A DNA stretch of 64,000 bases from Alkalihalobacillus trypoxylicola (GTDB lineage Bacteria; Bacillota; Bacilli; Bacillales; Bacillaceae_D): the NCBI RefSeq assembly GCF_001590785.1, contig NZ_LTAO01000012.1, positions 369,792-433,791 of the forward strand. The letters are read 5' to 3'. Below, piece after piece: positions 8,795 through 17,826 of the stretch (the first letter of the stretch is position 1; every line of letters starts with the position of its first letter). The position numbers and the translations under genes are program-made. A model generated the notes under the pieces. That model was not told where the DNA came from and did not search any database. It saw only the letters and a list, made by a program, of their open reading frames with translations.

Positions 8795-9731
8795 AACAAG
8801 AATTTTACTATTATCTTTATTAGCTATTTTGCTAACAGGGTTATTTCTATTCTATGATTTAAGAAGCTGGGAGTATGCTCTACCAAGACGTGGTATTAAA
8901 ATTTTATCCATTATTGTAACTGGGGCTGCCATTGCTTTTTCAACAGTAGTCTTTCAAACGATTACGAATAATAGAATTTTGACACCTAGTTTAATAGGCT
9001 TAGATTCTCTATATCAGTTGTTCCAAACATTTATTATTTTTACCTTTGGTTCGATGAGTGTTCTGGTCTTAAACCAATATTTAAATTTTGCCGTTTCGAC
9101 TATATTAATGATTATTTTTGCTATGATTTTGTACCAACTATTATTAAAAGGTGAGGGTAAAAATATCTTCTTCCTATTATTAGTAGGAATTATAATGGGA
9201 ACATTTTTTGGGAGTATTTCAACATTTCTTCAAGTTCTTATCGATCCGAATGAATATTTAAATGTACAGAATCGTTTATTTGCAAGCTTTAATAATGTTC
9301 ATTCTGAATTACTTTGGATTTCAATTGGTATATTTATTTTCGTGACGATTATATTTTACCCGCAGTTAAAATATCTAGATGTGCTTTCACTAGGAAGAGA
9401 TCAGGCAATTAACTTAGGGGTGAATTATGATAAAACGGTAAAATGGTTACTTATTTTTATTGCAATCCTTATTTCAATTGCAACAGCACTTGTAGGTCCT
9501 ATTACGTTTTTAGGATTGCTTGTTGCCAATGTTGCTTATGAAATGGTTAAAACGTATAGACATTCAATCATCATACCAGTTGCCATGTTGATTAGTATTA
9601 TTGCTTTAGTTGGAGGACAGCTTTTAGTGGAGAGAATCTTTAGTTTCTCAACCCCCATTAGTGTGATTATTAACTTTATTGGTGGTGTCTACTTCTTATA
9701 TCTTTTATTAAGGGAGAGTAAAAAATGGTAG
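8784..9731 (+). CDS. yclO: Iron-siderophore ABC transporter permease, YclO type
   Basis: The 315-residue FecCD permease is the second transmembrane half of the siderophore importer. It has about nine hydrophobic helices and the conserved ITFLGLLVANVAYEM coupling segment near residue 245. It starts inside the end of yclN (11-base overlap) behind AGGGGGAGAAGG, and its own end overlaps yclP by seven bases, so translation of the three genes is coupled. The length equals the B. subtilis protein closely. Confidence 0.88.
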   Translation: MGIKTRILLLSLLAILLTGLFLFYDLRSWEYALPRRGIKILSIIVTGAAIAFSTVVFQTITNNRILTPSLIGLDSLYQLFQTFIIFTFGSMSVLVLNQYLNFAVSTILMIIFAMILYQLLLKGEGKNIFFLLLVGIIMGTFFGSISTFLQVLIDPNEYLNVQNRLFASFNNVHSELLWISIGIFIFVTIIFYPQLKYLDVLSLGRDQAINLGVNYDKTVKWLLIFIAILISIATALVGPITFLGLLVANVAYEMVKTYRHSIIIPVAMLISIIALVGGQLLVERIFSFSTPISVIINFIGGVYFLYLLLRESKKW

Positions 9732-10483
9732 AGGTATTGAATGTATCAAAATTATTTAATAATAAAGCAGTTGTGAATAATGTCTCCGTTAAAATAGAAA
9801 AAGGAAAAATAACTTCGTTTATTGGACCGAATGGGGCAGGTAAAAGTACGCTACTATCGATGATTAGTCGTTTGACTGTAGCTGATTCAGGAGAAATTCT
9901 CATTGACAACTCGAAAGTAGCAGATACTAAAAGTAGTGAACTTGCAAAGAAAATCTCGATTTTGAAGCAATCTAATCATATCAATATTCGCTTGACCATT
10001 CGTGAGCTAGTCTCATTTGGGCGATTTCCATATTCGCAAGGAAACTTAAATAAAGAAGATTTGAAATATATTGATGAAGCTATTGCTTATATGGAGCTTG
10101 AGGATATCGAGGATAAATACCTTGATGAATTAAGTGGTGGGCAACGCCAACGTGCTTATATAGCAATGGTTATTGCTCAGGATACAGAGTATATTTTACT
10201 TGATGAGCCTCTGAATAATTTGGATATGAAGCACTCTGTTCAAATTATGAAGGTACTTAAAAGAATGGTAAAGGAATTAGGGAAGACGATTGTCATTGTT
10301 TTACATGATATTAATTTTGCTTCTTTTTATTCTGACCATATTGTGGCGTTAAAAGATGGTGAAATTGTTCATGAGGGTCCAACACACGAAATCATTAATA
10401 ATGGTGTTTTAAAGGATATTTACGATATGGATATCACGATTAATGATATAAATAATCAACGTGTTTGTGTTTATTTTGTTTAA
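9725..10483 (+). CDS. yclP: Iron-siderophore ABC transporter ATPase, YclP type
   Basis: This 252-residue ABC ATPase energises import. It shows the Walker A motif GPNGAGKST near residue 35, the signature LSGGQRQRAYIAM near residue 137, the Walker B YILLDEPLNNLD and the switch histidine in VLHDINFA. It belongs to the FepC/BtuD-like group. Start ATG lies within the end of yclO after AAGGGAGAGTAAAAA. A 121-base gap with its own AGGGGTG-led start separates it from the binding protein gene. Confidence 0.92.
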   Translation: MVEVLNVSKLFNNKAVVNNVSVKIEKGKITSFIGPNGAGKSTLLSMISRLTVADSGEILIDNSKVADTKSSELAKKISILKQSNHINIRLTIRELVSFGRFPYSQGNLNKEDLKYIDEAIAYMELEDIEDKYLDELSGGQRQRAYIAMVIAQDTEYILLDEPLNNLDMKHSVQIMKVLKRMVKELGKTIVIVLHDINFASFYSDHIVALKDGEIVHEGPTHEIINNGVLKDIYDMDITINDINNQRVCVYFV

Positions 10484-10518
10484 TTATGTATGATAATTAG
10501 GGTAGATGTGTGTGTAAA

Positions 10519-10530
10519 TACGTCGACGTA
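10519..10530. promoter_or_regulatory. 12-bp palindrome between yclP and yclQ
   Basis: TACGTCGACGTA is a perfect palindrome in the only gap of the transporter operon, 74 bases before yclQ. It could be a binding site or a chance palindrome. No clear promoter is attached to it. Confidence 0.3.
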
Positions 10531-10604
10531 AAAGGGATACAATCCATTTGCCACGCTATCTTTAACCCTTTATTATAAAAAAAATACCATAGGGGTGTAT
10601 GTAG

Positions 10605-11588
10605 ATGAAGAAACTTTGGTTATTAATGTTAGCTGCATTTGTCGCAATAGTGTTAGCAGCTTGCGGTTCAAATAATGAATCTGATAATGCGACTGAAGGC
10701 TCAGCTGATGATACAGATACAGAAGAAACAGCTACTGAAGAAGAAAGTACGCTTACTTTTGAGCATGAATTAGGGGAAACAACCGTAGATAAAAACCCAG
10801 AAACAGTTGTCGTTTTTGATATGGGTATTTTAGATGCGTTAGATGGTTTAGGTATTGAAGTTACAGGCCTTCCACAATCAAATGTCCCTGAGTATTTATC
10901 AAAATATGAGGGAGATGAATATACAAACGCTGGTAGCTTATTTGAACCAGACTTTGAAGAAATTTTTGAACTTGATCCCGATTTAATTATTATTAGTGGC
11001 CGTGCTGCTGAAGCATATGACGAGTTAAATGAAATTGCACCAACGATATATATGGGATTTGATAGTGTAAACTTTTATGATTCATTTAAAAATAACTTGG
11101 ATATGATTGGACAAATCTTTGATAAAGAAGCAGAAGTAGAGGAGAAGTTAACTGAAATAGATGCTAGCATTGAAGAAGTTCAAACATTAGCAGAAGAACA
11201 AGAAGCAAAAGGTTTATTACTTATGGTCAATGAAGGTAGCTTATCTGTTCATGGTCCTGGTGGACGTTTTGATTACTTACACAGCCTCTTTGGAATAGAG
11301 CCTGTAGATTCTTCTATTGACATGGCAAGACATGGACAAGAGGTTGATTTTGAATATATCGAGATGCAAAATCCAGAATATTTATTTGTTATTGATCGCG
11401 GTGCCGCTGTATCAACTGGAGAAGAGTCTGGTAATGAATTATTAGAGAATTCATTTGTTCAAAATACACAAGCATATGAAAATGATCATATTGTCTTTTT
11501 AGATTCTATCTATTGGTATATTACAACAGGTGGATTAACTTCATTCGCTGGTATGATTGAAGAAGTTAAAGAGGGTTTAACGGAATAA
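10605..11588 (+). CDS. yclQ: Siderophore-binding lipoprotein, YclQ type
   Basis: The 327-residue protein starts with a lipoprotein signal (VIVLAAC-like lipobox, Cys near residue 20) and continues as a FhuD/BtuF-type substrate-binding fold. It would capture ferric siderophore outside the membrane and deliver it to YclNO. Segments such as LDPDLIIISGR and the C-terminal ITTGGLTSF are typical. After the lipobox comes a long linker rich in D, E, S and T, which fits an alkaliphile. GGGGTGTATGTAG precedes ATG. It ends shortly before an inverted R1 repeat. Confidence 0.88.
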   Translation: MKKLWLLMLAAFVAIVLAACGSNNESDNATEGSADDTDTEETATEEESTLTFEHELGETTVDKNPETVVVFDMGILDALDGLGIEVTGLPQSNVPEYLSKYEGDEYTNAGSLFEPDFEEIFELDPDLIIISGRAAEAYDELNEIAPTIYMGFDSVNFYDSFKNNLDMIGQIFDKEAEVEEKLTEIDASIEEVQTLAEEQEAKGLLLMVNEGSLSVHGPGGRFDYLHSLFGIEPVDSSIDMARHGQEVDFEYIEMQNPEYLFVIDRGAAVSTGEESGNELLENSFVQNTQAYENDHIVFLDSIYWYITTGGLTSFAGMIEEVKEGLTE

Positions 11589-11599
11589 TAGGATAATAG

Positions 11600-11795
11600 G
11601 TGTTCGCAGCTGTTTCTGAACATGCTCCGTTTTTCGCTTCCTCCAAGGTACTCAGTGTCCTGTGGGGTGGCACCGAACTACCTTTTTTCAAAGTGGATTT
11701 CGGCTTTCATAAAGATTCAAGATTTTACAAATCCAATAGGACCCTCCTTCTTCTTATCAAAAGAAGGAGGGTCCTATTCGTCATTATTGTATACA
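11600..11795 (-). repeat. R1 repeat copy C (minus orientation), 3' of msrB
   Basis: Read on the minus strand it starts with an 18-bp stem, AATAGGACCCTCCTTCTT and its complement (11735-11778). It continues with GCCGAAATCCACTTTGAAAA, TAGTTCGGTGCCACC, TACCTTGGAGGAAGCGAAAA and GTTCAG. The GACTCC block is missing. The stem sits just downstream of msrB and can act as its terminator. A spurious open frame crosses this region on the plus strand. Confidence 0.8.
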
Positions 11796-11840
11796 TCCAT
11801 TACATACCATCTCAAGTTGCCCCAGCATCTTCTAACAATT

Positions 11841-12275
11841 TTAATCGAATAATTTAAGATAAGGTTTGTAGCCTTTTTCTTCTAGTTGTTTCTTTGGAAT
11901 AAACTTTAAGGCTGCCGAATTTATGCAATAACGTAAACCACCGCTTTCAGTTGGTCCATCAGGAAACACATGACCTAGGTGAGAATCGGCTTCTTTACTT
12001 CTTACTTCAGTTCTAATCATAAAATGACTACGATCTTCATTTTCCATAATTTCTTCCTGCTCAATGGGTTTAGTAAAGCTTGGCCAACCACAGCCCGCAT
12101 CATATTTGTCTAGTGAAGAGAACAGGGGTTTTCCAGAAATAATATCTACATAAATTCCTTCCTCATCCAGTTCATAGTATTCATTTTTAAATGGTGGTTC
12201 AGTACCGTTATTCTGTGTTACCTCATATTGAATAGGAGTTAGCTGTTTTTTTAATTCATTTTTAGTTGGCTTCAT
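11841..12275 (-). CDS. msrB: Peptide methionine sulfoxide reductase B
   Basis: The 144-residue SelR-domain protein reduces the R form of methionine sulfoxide. The two CxxC zinc sites usual in many MsrBs are not obvious. The core [10 protein letters not shown] and the catalytic [11 protein letters not shown] are intact, as is the [10 protein letters not shown] motif. It follows msrA by seven bases on the same strand, the standard Bacillus arrangement for oxidative repair. Length matches B. subtilis MsrB (about 143). It ends 46 bases before the R1 stem. Confidence 0.95.
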   Translation of the reverse strand: MKPTKNELKKQLTPIQYEVTQNNGTEPPFKNEYYELDEEGIYVDIISGKPLFSSLDKYDAGCGWPSFTKPIEQEEIMENEDRSHFMIRTEVRSKEADSHLGHVFPDGPTESGGLRYCINSAALKFIPKKQLEEKGYKPYLKLFD

Positions 12276-12282
12276 TTTTTCA

Positions 12283-12819
12283 TCAATCCTCCCAATGATT
12301 TTTTATGAATTTCATTCTACCAGAGCCACGTTGATACATTTCATATCGTATCGGATTCTTTTTATAATAGTCTTGATGGTATTCTTCAGCATGATAAAAG
12401 GGTTTAGCTGGAAGTATTTTGGTGGCTATAGGTTGCGAAAAGCGACCACTTTTTTCTAATTCTTCCTTTGATCGTTCAGCCTTATTTTTTTGCTCATTGT
12501 TTTGATAAAAAATCGCCGATTGGTAGGATTGACCTCGATCAAAAAATTGCCCTCCTGAATCAGTAGGATCGATTTGCTTCCAAAAAATATCGAGTAGAGA
12601 TTCGTAGGAGATAATCTGAGGATCAAAAGTAATTTGTACCGCCTCATAGTGACCTGTTGTTTCCGAACAGACTTCTTCATAAGTCGGGTTTTCTGTCATT
12701 CCACCTGTGTATCCAGAGAGTACTGAATGAACACCATCATAACGATCAAATGGTTTCACCATACACCAAAAGCATCCACCAGCAAATATAGCTTTTTCAT
12801 AGGATGTGTTACTCATCAT
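12283..12819 (-). CDS. msrA: Peptide methionine sulfoxide reductase A
   Basis: The 178-residue protein reduces the S form of methionine sulfoxide in oxidised proteins. The catalytic motif GGCFWC is near residue 15, followed by SGYTGG and the YHQDYY segment. GAGGTGAG precedes two adjacent start codons (12819 and 12816); the second has better spacing. It heads the msrA-msrB operon, repairing oxidised methionines with reducing power from thioredoxin. Confidence 0.95.
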   Translation of the reverse strand: MMSNTSYEKAIFAGGCFWCMVKPFDRYDGVHSVLSGYTGGMTENPTYEEVCSETTGHYEAVQITFDPQIISYESLLDIFWKQIDPTDSGGQFFDRGQSYQSAIFYQNNEQKNKAERSKEELEKSGRFSQPIATKILPAKPFYHAEEYHQDYYKKNPIRYEMYQRGSGRMKFIKNHWED

Positions 12820-12960
12820 TTCTCACCTCAATTTTAAACGTTTCCTCATTATAACATGTATATAGGCTAGAGATGTTAATCCTGCTCTTAACATCTTACT
12901 GCATAGTCTTATACCTTTTCATTAAAAAGTGTGACATAAAAGCTTGTAAAATATTCATCT

Positions 12961-12997
12961 AAAAAGAGATGGCTGCTAAAAGCCCCATCTCTTTTTT
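12961..12997 (-). terminator. Terminator of the YvrJ-DUF2922-DUF1659 operon
   Basis: AAAAAGAGATGG pairs with CCATCTCTTTTTT around an 11-base loop. It lies just downstream of the YvrJ-family gene on the minus strand. Confidence 0.75.
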
Positions 12998-13003
12998 CCG
13001 TTT

Positions 13004-13156
13004 TTATTTTTTAACATCCCAATTGCGAGGGATTTGCTCAACGGCCGTAATCACATGGTCTAATTTTTGTTCTAATCGATGCAATAAATAGAATGTAACC
13101 ACCACTGGAAAACTGTATTCAGCAATATAAGGAAGCCAATGCTCAATGCTATTCAT
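13004..13156 (-). CDS. YvrJ-family small membrane protein (50 aa)
   Basis: The product has 50 residues, with a hydrophobic segment EYSFPVVVTFYLLHRLEQKL followed by a short helical tail. This FPxxVTFYLLxRxE pattern is that of the YvrJ family, small single-span proteins of unknown function. The start overlaps the stop of the DUF2922 gene (TAATG), so translation is coupled. It is the last gene of a three-gene operon whose members co-occur in many Bacilli. Confidence 0.75.
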   Translation of the reverse strand: MNSIEHWLPYIAEYSFPVVVTFYLLHRLEQKLDHVITAVEQIPRNWDVKK

Positions 13157-13377
13157 TATTCAGGCAATGAAATAGTCTCAACTTGACGATCTACTAAACG
13201 AGCACCACGAATAGCTTTAAGTCCACCATCAGCTGTTGTTATAACATTCGATTGAATCATATCTAACATGGAGCTTAAAACATCTTGAGGATTCACAGGT
13301 TCAATAGGAAAATCGATAGAAATCGTAACTTGTCTTCCTGCCTCGTTTTCAAATAAAAGCTCTAATTTTTTATTCAT
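13156..13377 (-). CDS. DUF2922-family protein (73 aa)
   Basis: The 73-residue protein starts MNKKLELLFENEAGRQ and contains VTISIDFPIEPVNPQDVLSSM and the ending GARLVDRQVETISLPE, which fit DUF2922. Function is unknown. ATG 13377 is set by AAAAGGAGAG; a longer upstream frame has no site. It lies between DUF1659 and YvrJ genes, a recurrent trio. Confidence 0.75.
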   Translation of the reverse strand: MNKKLELLFENEAGRQVTISIDFPIEPVNPQDVLSSMLDMIQSNVITTADGGLKAIRGARLVDRQVETISLPE

Positions 13378-13399
13378 ATTTCTCTCCTTTTCAAAATTG

Positions 13400-13606
13400 T
13401 TATGAAATTGCAAATTGATTCGTCCTAGTAATCGTTTCTAATGGCAATTTTTGTAGGCTAGCATAAGCATTAGAAAAGGTAATAAGCTCTGAATCTAATG
13501 AATGACCATTGATGTTATTAAGGTTACGATTGAAAAATAGAGGAGTTCCATCCTCATCGGCACTCTCTAAAAATGATATACGCAGTCTAGTTTGTTGATT
13601 TTCCAT
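13400..13606 (-). CDS. DUF1659-family protein (68 aa)
   Basis: The 68-residue product (MENQQTRLRISFLES) has the short beta-rich pattern of DUF1659, with a conserved FSNAYASLQ segment. ATG 13606 follows AAAAGGAGGTGAT at ideal spacing, the strongest site in the operon. It is the first gene of the DUF1659-DUF2922-YvrJ set. No function is established. Confidence 0.72.
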   Translation of the reverse strand: MENQQTRLRISFLESADEDGTPLFFNRNLNNINGHSLDSELITFSNAYASLQKLPLETITRTNQFAIS

Positions 13607-13853
13607 ATTATCACCTCCTTTTGCTATATAAATCGAGAGAAAAAATGAAAAAGGGGAGGTCATTTTAAAGTTTATTTAGATTTCTCTCGTTATTTGAAAA
13701 TATTATTAATTAAAAGTAAATATAAATGAGATTGTTGAAAAATGTCGGGAAAAATTTAATGATTGCTTGTCAGTTTTAGAGGAAATCAACAACGAAAGAG
13801 AGAAATATATAACATAAATGTCAGTAAAGGAAGAATTCGTTAGGAGAATGAAA

Positions 13854-15632
13854 ATGAATACAATGTTATATCAAGAATGCTTTAATGCAAGTCCTGTCTG
13901 GCAGTCTATCCTAAATCAAAGAGGAGAATTTATTGAGGTAAATAACGCATTTTGTCAACATTTAGGGTATTCAAAAACACTATTATTAAAGCAATCCATT
14001 AAATGTATTTTACCTTTACAAGCACAGCAGGATATAAAAAAAATAAAAGAGGCGTATTCCACTCACTATACAAAATTTATTCATGCACAAGGTCAGGTTA
14101 TTAATGTCAAATTAATGGTTACTAGATTTGAGATGAATGATCAAGAAACTTGCTATTACTTACTACAATGTGAGCCACAACTAAAAGAACAACATGTAAA
14201 TCAATCCTACTATTTAGAAACTTACAAGCAAGAATTGCCAGAAGGAATACTTGATAATATTAAGGAGGCTATTATTACCATTAGACTTGATGGGCAATAC
14301 GTCTTTTTAAATGAAAATGCGGTTCAAATGTTGGGAGGAAAGGTTGAGGATTTACAAAAAAACAATTTCTGGTCTTATTTAGAAATAAAAGAGCAAGAGC
14401 TATCGAACAAGTTTTATCAATTGTTGACTAATTCAAGTTCGATTGAGCTTGAGTATTATATGAATCAATTAGATAGCTGGTTTGATATTCGTGCTTACCG
14501 AAATAAAGATTTAATAACGATTGTTTTTTTAAATATTTCTAAGAGAAAAAAAGCCGAACAACTATTACGTGATAGTGAAATGCATTATAAAAATTTAGTT
14601 GAGCATATTCCTGAAACGATTACGGTTCATGATGGGAAGAAATTTATTTATATGAATCCGGCTGGAATAAGGTTATTTAAAGCTCGAGACAAAAAAGAAA
14701 TGATTGGCTATTCATTATTGGAGTTATTTTCTAATCATGAATACCGCAGAGTAAAAGAGAATATTAGGCTCTTATTAACGGGAAAAAAGAAAATTACAAC
14801 GACTATTTTTCGAGTACGCTGTTTAAACGGTGAATATATGGAAGTCGAGGCTACAACGACAATTATATTGTATCGAGGAAAACCTGCTTTTCGTACTATT
14901 TTTAAGGATGTTTCAGAACGAAAGAAAATGGATGACCTAATTCGAAAATCAGATAAATTGTCTGCTGTTGCCCAATTAGCCGCAGGCGTTGCTCATGAAA
15001 TACGTAACCCTTTAACGTCAATAAAAGGTTTTCTGCAATTATTCCAAAGGGAGGGGCAATATGACTCTCATTTTATCTCCTTAATAATGGATGAATTAAA
15101 TAGAGTAGAGTCTATTATTTATGAATATTTAACATTAGCGAAGCCAAACTATGAAACGACTTTTAACAAAGTAAATTTACAAGAGTTAATTGAGCAGACG
15201 ATTACCCTATCAGAAACTCAATCAATATTGAAAAACATTTCATTATATTATGAATTCGAAAATGTACCACCTATCTATGGAAATGAAAAACAAATTAAAC
15301 AAGTAGTCATGAATCTTATTCGTAATGCCATTGAAGCTGTAGAGGTAAATGGCCAAATTCGTTTAAGGTTAATTAATCACTCAGAGGATCAGGTTTGTAT
15401 AGAGGTCGAGGATAACGGTTGTGGAATCTCCAAAGATCGAATCGAGCGTTTAGGAGAACCTTTTTATTCTACAAAGGAAAAAGGTACAGGACTTGGACTA
15501 ATGGTTTGCTATAAAATTTTAGAGCATCATAATGGGGTTATGAATGTCCATAGTGAGATAAGCAAAGGCACCAGAATAGAAGTGATATTGCCCGTTTATA
15601 TTCATATACCAAAGGAGGTATTACTTACTTAA
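13854..15632 (+). CDS. PAS-domain sensor histidine kinase (sporulation kinase-like)
   Basis: The 592-residue cytoplasmic kinase has three PAS-like segments (residues about 10-105, 135-230 and 240-360), then a HisKA domain with the phospho-accepting His in AHEIRNPLTS near residue 382, and a HATPase domain with NLIRNAIEAV, DNGCGIS and GTGLGLMVCYKI. No membrane segment is seen. The layout resembles the KinA/KinE group that feeds the sporulation phosphorelay. No response regulator gene is adjacent, which also fits an orphan phosphorelay kinase. ATG 13854 follows AGGAGA at 7 bases; ATG 13818 lacks a site. Confidence 0.88.
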   Translation: MNTMLYQECFNASPVWQSILNQRGEFIEVNNAFCQHLGYSKTLLLKQSIKCILPLQAQQDIKKIKEAYSTHYTKFIHAQGQVINVKLMVTRFEMNDQETCYYLLQCEPQLKEQHVNQSYYLETYKQELPEGILDNIKEAIITIRLDGQYVFLNENAVQMLGGKVEDLQKNNFWSYLEIKEQELSNKFYQLLTNSSSIELEYYMNQLDSWFDIRAYRNKDLITIVFLNISKRKKAEQLLRDSEMHYKNLVEHIPETITVHDGKKFIYMNPAGIRLFKARDKKEMIGYSLLELFSNHEYRRVKENIRLLLTGKKKITTTIFRVRCLNGEYMEVEATTTIILYRGKPAFRTIFKDVSERKKMDDLIRKSDKLSAVAQLAAGVAHEIRNPLTSIKGFLQLFQREGQYDSHFISLIMDELNRVESIIYEYLTLAKPNYETTFNKVNLQELIEQTITLSETQSILKNISLYYEFENVPPIYGNEKQIKQVVMNLIRNAIEAVEVNGQIRLRLINHSEDQVCIEVEDNGCGISKDRIERLGEPFYSTKEKGTGLGLMVCYKILEHHNGVMNVHSEISKGTRIEVILPVYIHIPKEVLLT

Positions 15633-15806
15633 ACTGTTATCGTCCTTCTTTGTAGCTGAATGGTCACTTATTAGAGGCGTGAAATTCGAAACATTAAAAA
15701 TAATCTAACAAATAAGGTGAAAAATGAAAAAATGGTTAGTGATGTCTCATATTTGAATGTGAAACTGTTGATCTATTTGTGAAAAGTTGTAAAGTGCAAA
15801 AAAAAT

Positions 15807-15833
15807 GTTATCTCTGACTGAAACGAGGGGTAT
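15807..15833 (+). promoter_or_regulatory. Possible SigB-type promoter
   Basis: GTTATC and GGGTAT are 15 bases apart, 62 bases before the small lipoprotein gene. This resembles the general stress promoter pattern GTTT-N(12-15)-GGGTAT with a weak -35. Support is by pattern only. Confidence 0.3.
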
Positions 15834-15894
15834 GTAATGGATAAGTTGGAAGCACATCAGACTAAATTCCAACATAACTAAGGAGGAGTTAGAG

Positions 15895-16068
15895 ATGAGC
15901 AAAAAACTATTGTATACCGTATTAGCAGGAGCACTATCAGTAAGTGTATTAGCAGCGTGTGGAGATGGGACAGATGACCCAAATGATCCAAACGCACCAA
16001 TGGATGACCCAGCAATGGGCACAGAGGATGATTTAGGTGACGGCCTTGATGATGGGGCTCCGGAATAA
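15895..16068 (+). CDS. Tiny acidic lipoprotein (57 aa)
   Basis: The 57-residue product has a lipoprotein signal ending LSVSVLAAC (Cys 22) and a mature part of 36 residues made almost only of D, E, G, P, A, N and M, with no basic residue. AAGGAGGAG precedes the ATG. It is free-standing, followed by a strong terminator at 16114-16149 and preceded by a possible SigB promoter. No family is recognised. A net charge of roughly -15 at the outer membrane face fits an alkaliphile envelope. Confidence 0.75.
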   Translation: MSKKLLYTVLAGALSVSVLAACGDGTDDPNDPNAPMDDPAMGTEDDLGDGLDDGAPE

Positions 16069-16113
16069 CCTACTACTTACCTAAAATAGAAGAATAGTAG
16101 AGAATGGAAAGGC

Positions 16114-16149
16114 AACCACGGGATTAAGAGCGCTCCCGTGGTTTCTTTT
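16114..16149 (+). terminator. Terminator after the tiny lipoprotein
   Basis: AACCACGGG pairs with CCCGTGGTT around a 12-base loop and is followed by TCTTTTCT. Confidence 0.8.
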
Positions 16150-16329
16150 CTGTAAAAAATTTTGAGACCATTCAACGAGCTAATCACACCATTAAATGAC
16201 AGAAAATTCCCACTTCGTTATTTTGGTATATTTTTTAACAAAAATAGTTTAAAAACAAAAATACGTGTGTTATTATGCATATGGCAGTATAAATATTATC
16301 TTTTTAATAATGAAAGTGGAGGGAAAGTT

Positions 16330-17133
16330 ATGAAAAAACAATATAAATGGGCAAAATTAGGATTTACAGCTGTCCTATCTTTAGGAGTTTTGGCAGCATG
16401 TGGAACGGCAACAGACAATGATGATGATACAGCTACAGGTTCGGATGAAAATGCAGAAACAACAAAAATAGTAATGGGAACATCTGCGGATTATCCTCCT
16501 TATGAATCTTTAGATTTAGAGACAGAAGAAATTATTGGTTTTGATATTGATATCGCTAAACATATAACAGACGAGTTAGGTTATGAATTAGAAATTCAAG
16601 ATATGAATTTTGATAGTTTAATTCCGGCTCTTCAAAATAACCGAGTTGATTTTGTCATGGCAGGAATGACTCCGACAGAAGAACGAAAAAAGAACGTCGA
16701 TTTTAGTGATGCCTATTACGCCGCTAATAATTATTTAGTATTTCAATCAGATAATGAATGGACGAGTGTTGATGAGCTAGAAGGCAAAAATATTGGGGTT
16801 CAATTAGGCTCTATCCAAGAAGAAGCAGCTGATGAGTTAGCTGAGCTACACGGATTTGAAGTGAATAAATTAAACCGTATTCCAGAAATCATTCAAGAGC
16901 TTAATACAGGCCGTATTGATGCGATTTTGATGGAGGATATGGTAGCAGAGGGATATATCGAATCACAAAACTTAAAGTTTTTCCCTGTTGAAACAGATGA
17001 AGAAACATCAAATGCGATTGCCTTTCCAAAAGATAGTGAGTATACAGAAGAGTTTAATGAAGTATTAGTGGATATGATTGAAAGTGGTAAAATTGATGAG
17101 CTTATTGAAAAGTGGTTTTACAGCGAGGAATAA
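16330..17133 (+). CDS. artP: Amino acid ABC transporter substrate-binding lipoprotein, ArtP type
   Basis: The 267-residue protein has a lipoprotein signal (LGVLAAC, Cys near 25) and a periplasmic-binding fold of the polar amino acid family (GTSADYPPYESLD, then GFDIDIAKHI, DFVMAGMTPTEERKK). ATG 16330 follows GTGGAGGGAAAG. The ArtP/YqiX system of B. subtilis imports arginine and perhaps related amino acids; the order artP-artQ-artR followed by yqjA is the same here. The specificity is inferred from this synteny and not from pocket residues. The linker is acidic. Confidence 0.85.
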   Translation: MKKQYKWAKLGFTAVLSLGVLAACGTATDNDDDTATGSDENAETTKIVMGTSADYPPYESLDLETEEIIGFDIDIAKHITDELGYELEIQDMNFDSLIPALQNNRVDFVMAGMTPTEERKKNVDFSDAYYAANNYLVFQSDNEWTSVDELEGKNIGVQLGSIQEEAADELAELHGFEVNKLNRIPEIIQELNTGRIDAILMEDMVAEGYIESQNLKFFPVETDEETSNAIAFPKDSEYTEEFNEVLVDMIESGKIDELIEKWFYSEE

Positions 17134-17169
17134 GTAAAATAACTTTCGAGCATAGGAAGGAAATGTAGT

Positions 17170-17826
17170 ATGGATTTAGATTTTAGTCAATTGGTACCTC
17201 ATATTCCTTATATATTAAGAGGTGTCATCGTCACCCTTCAATTCGTCTCCGTTTCATTAATAATCGGATTGGTATTAGGGGTATTATTATCGATTATGAA
17301 AATTAGTCGGTTCACACTTTTGAAGTGGATAGCTGATGCGTATACGTCTGTTTTTCGTGGTACCCCATTAATTTTACAGCTTTCACTGTTCTATTTTGCA
17401 ACACCGCAATTTGGAATAGATATTACACCATACCAAGCTGGGGTATTAGCGTTTGGATTAAATTCAAGTGCATATGTTTCAGAAATTATTCGTGCAGGAA
17501 TACAAGCCGTGGATAAAGGTCAAACAGAAGCAGCACAAGCTTTAGGTGTTCCTTATCGCTCAATGATGCTAAAAGTAATATTACCACAGGCCTTTAAAAA
17601 TATATTGCCGGCGTTATTTAATGAGTTTATTAATTTAACGAAAGAATCAGCTATCGTATCAACGATTGCTGTCGCAGATTTGATGCGAAGGGCGCAAATT
17701 GTCAATGCAGGAATCTTCCGATACTTTGAATCTCTCCTTTTTGTTGGACTTATTTATTATTTATTAGTAATGGGTCTCACTATAATAGGACGGATCTTAG
17801 AAAGGAGATTGAAGCGAAGTGATTAA
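17170..17826 (+). CDS. artQ: Amino acid ABC transporter permease, ArtQ type
   Basis: The 218-residue protein is a HisM/GlnP-family permease with about five membrane segments and the EAA-loop sequence [24 protein letters not shown] that docks the ATPase. The early motif FRGTPLILQ is typical. GGAAGGAAATGTAGT precedes ATG. It ends eight bases inside artR, so the two are coupled. Length fits YqiY (219). Confidence 0.88.
   Translation: MDLDFSQLVPHIPYILRGVIVTLQFVSVSLIIGLVLGVLLSIMKISRFTLLKWIADAYTSVFRGTPLILQLSLFYFATPQFGIDITPYQAGVLAFGLNSSAYVSEIIRAGIQAVDKGQTEAAQALGVPYRSMMLKVILPQAFKNILPALFNEFINLTKESAIVSTIAVADLMRRAQIVNAGIFRYFESLLFVGLIYYLLVMGLTIIGRILERRLKRSD

Noticed and set aside
11600..11857. Two overlapping plus-strand open frames of 76-85 codons
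   Set aside because: They run antisense through R1 copy C, have no ribosome site and no protein-like pattern.
16160..16330. ArgR box before artP
   Set aside because: TATAAATATTAT and TTAATAATG are only partly similar to ArgR sites in this AT-rich stretch.
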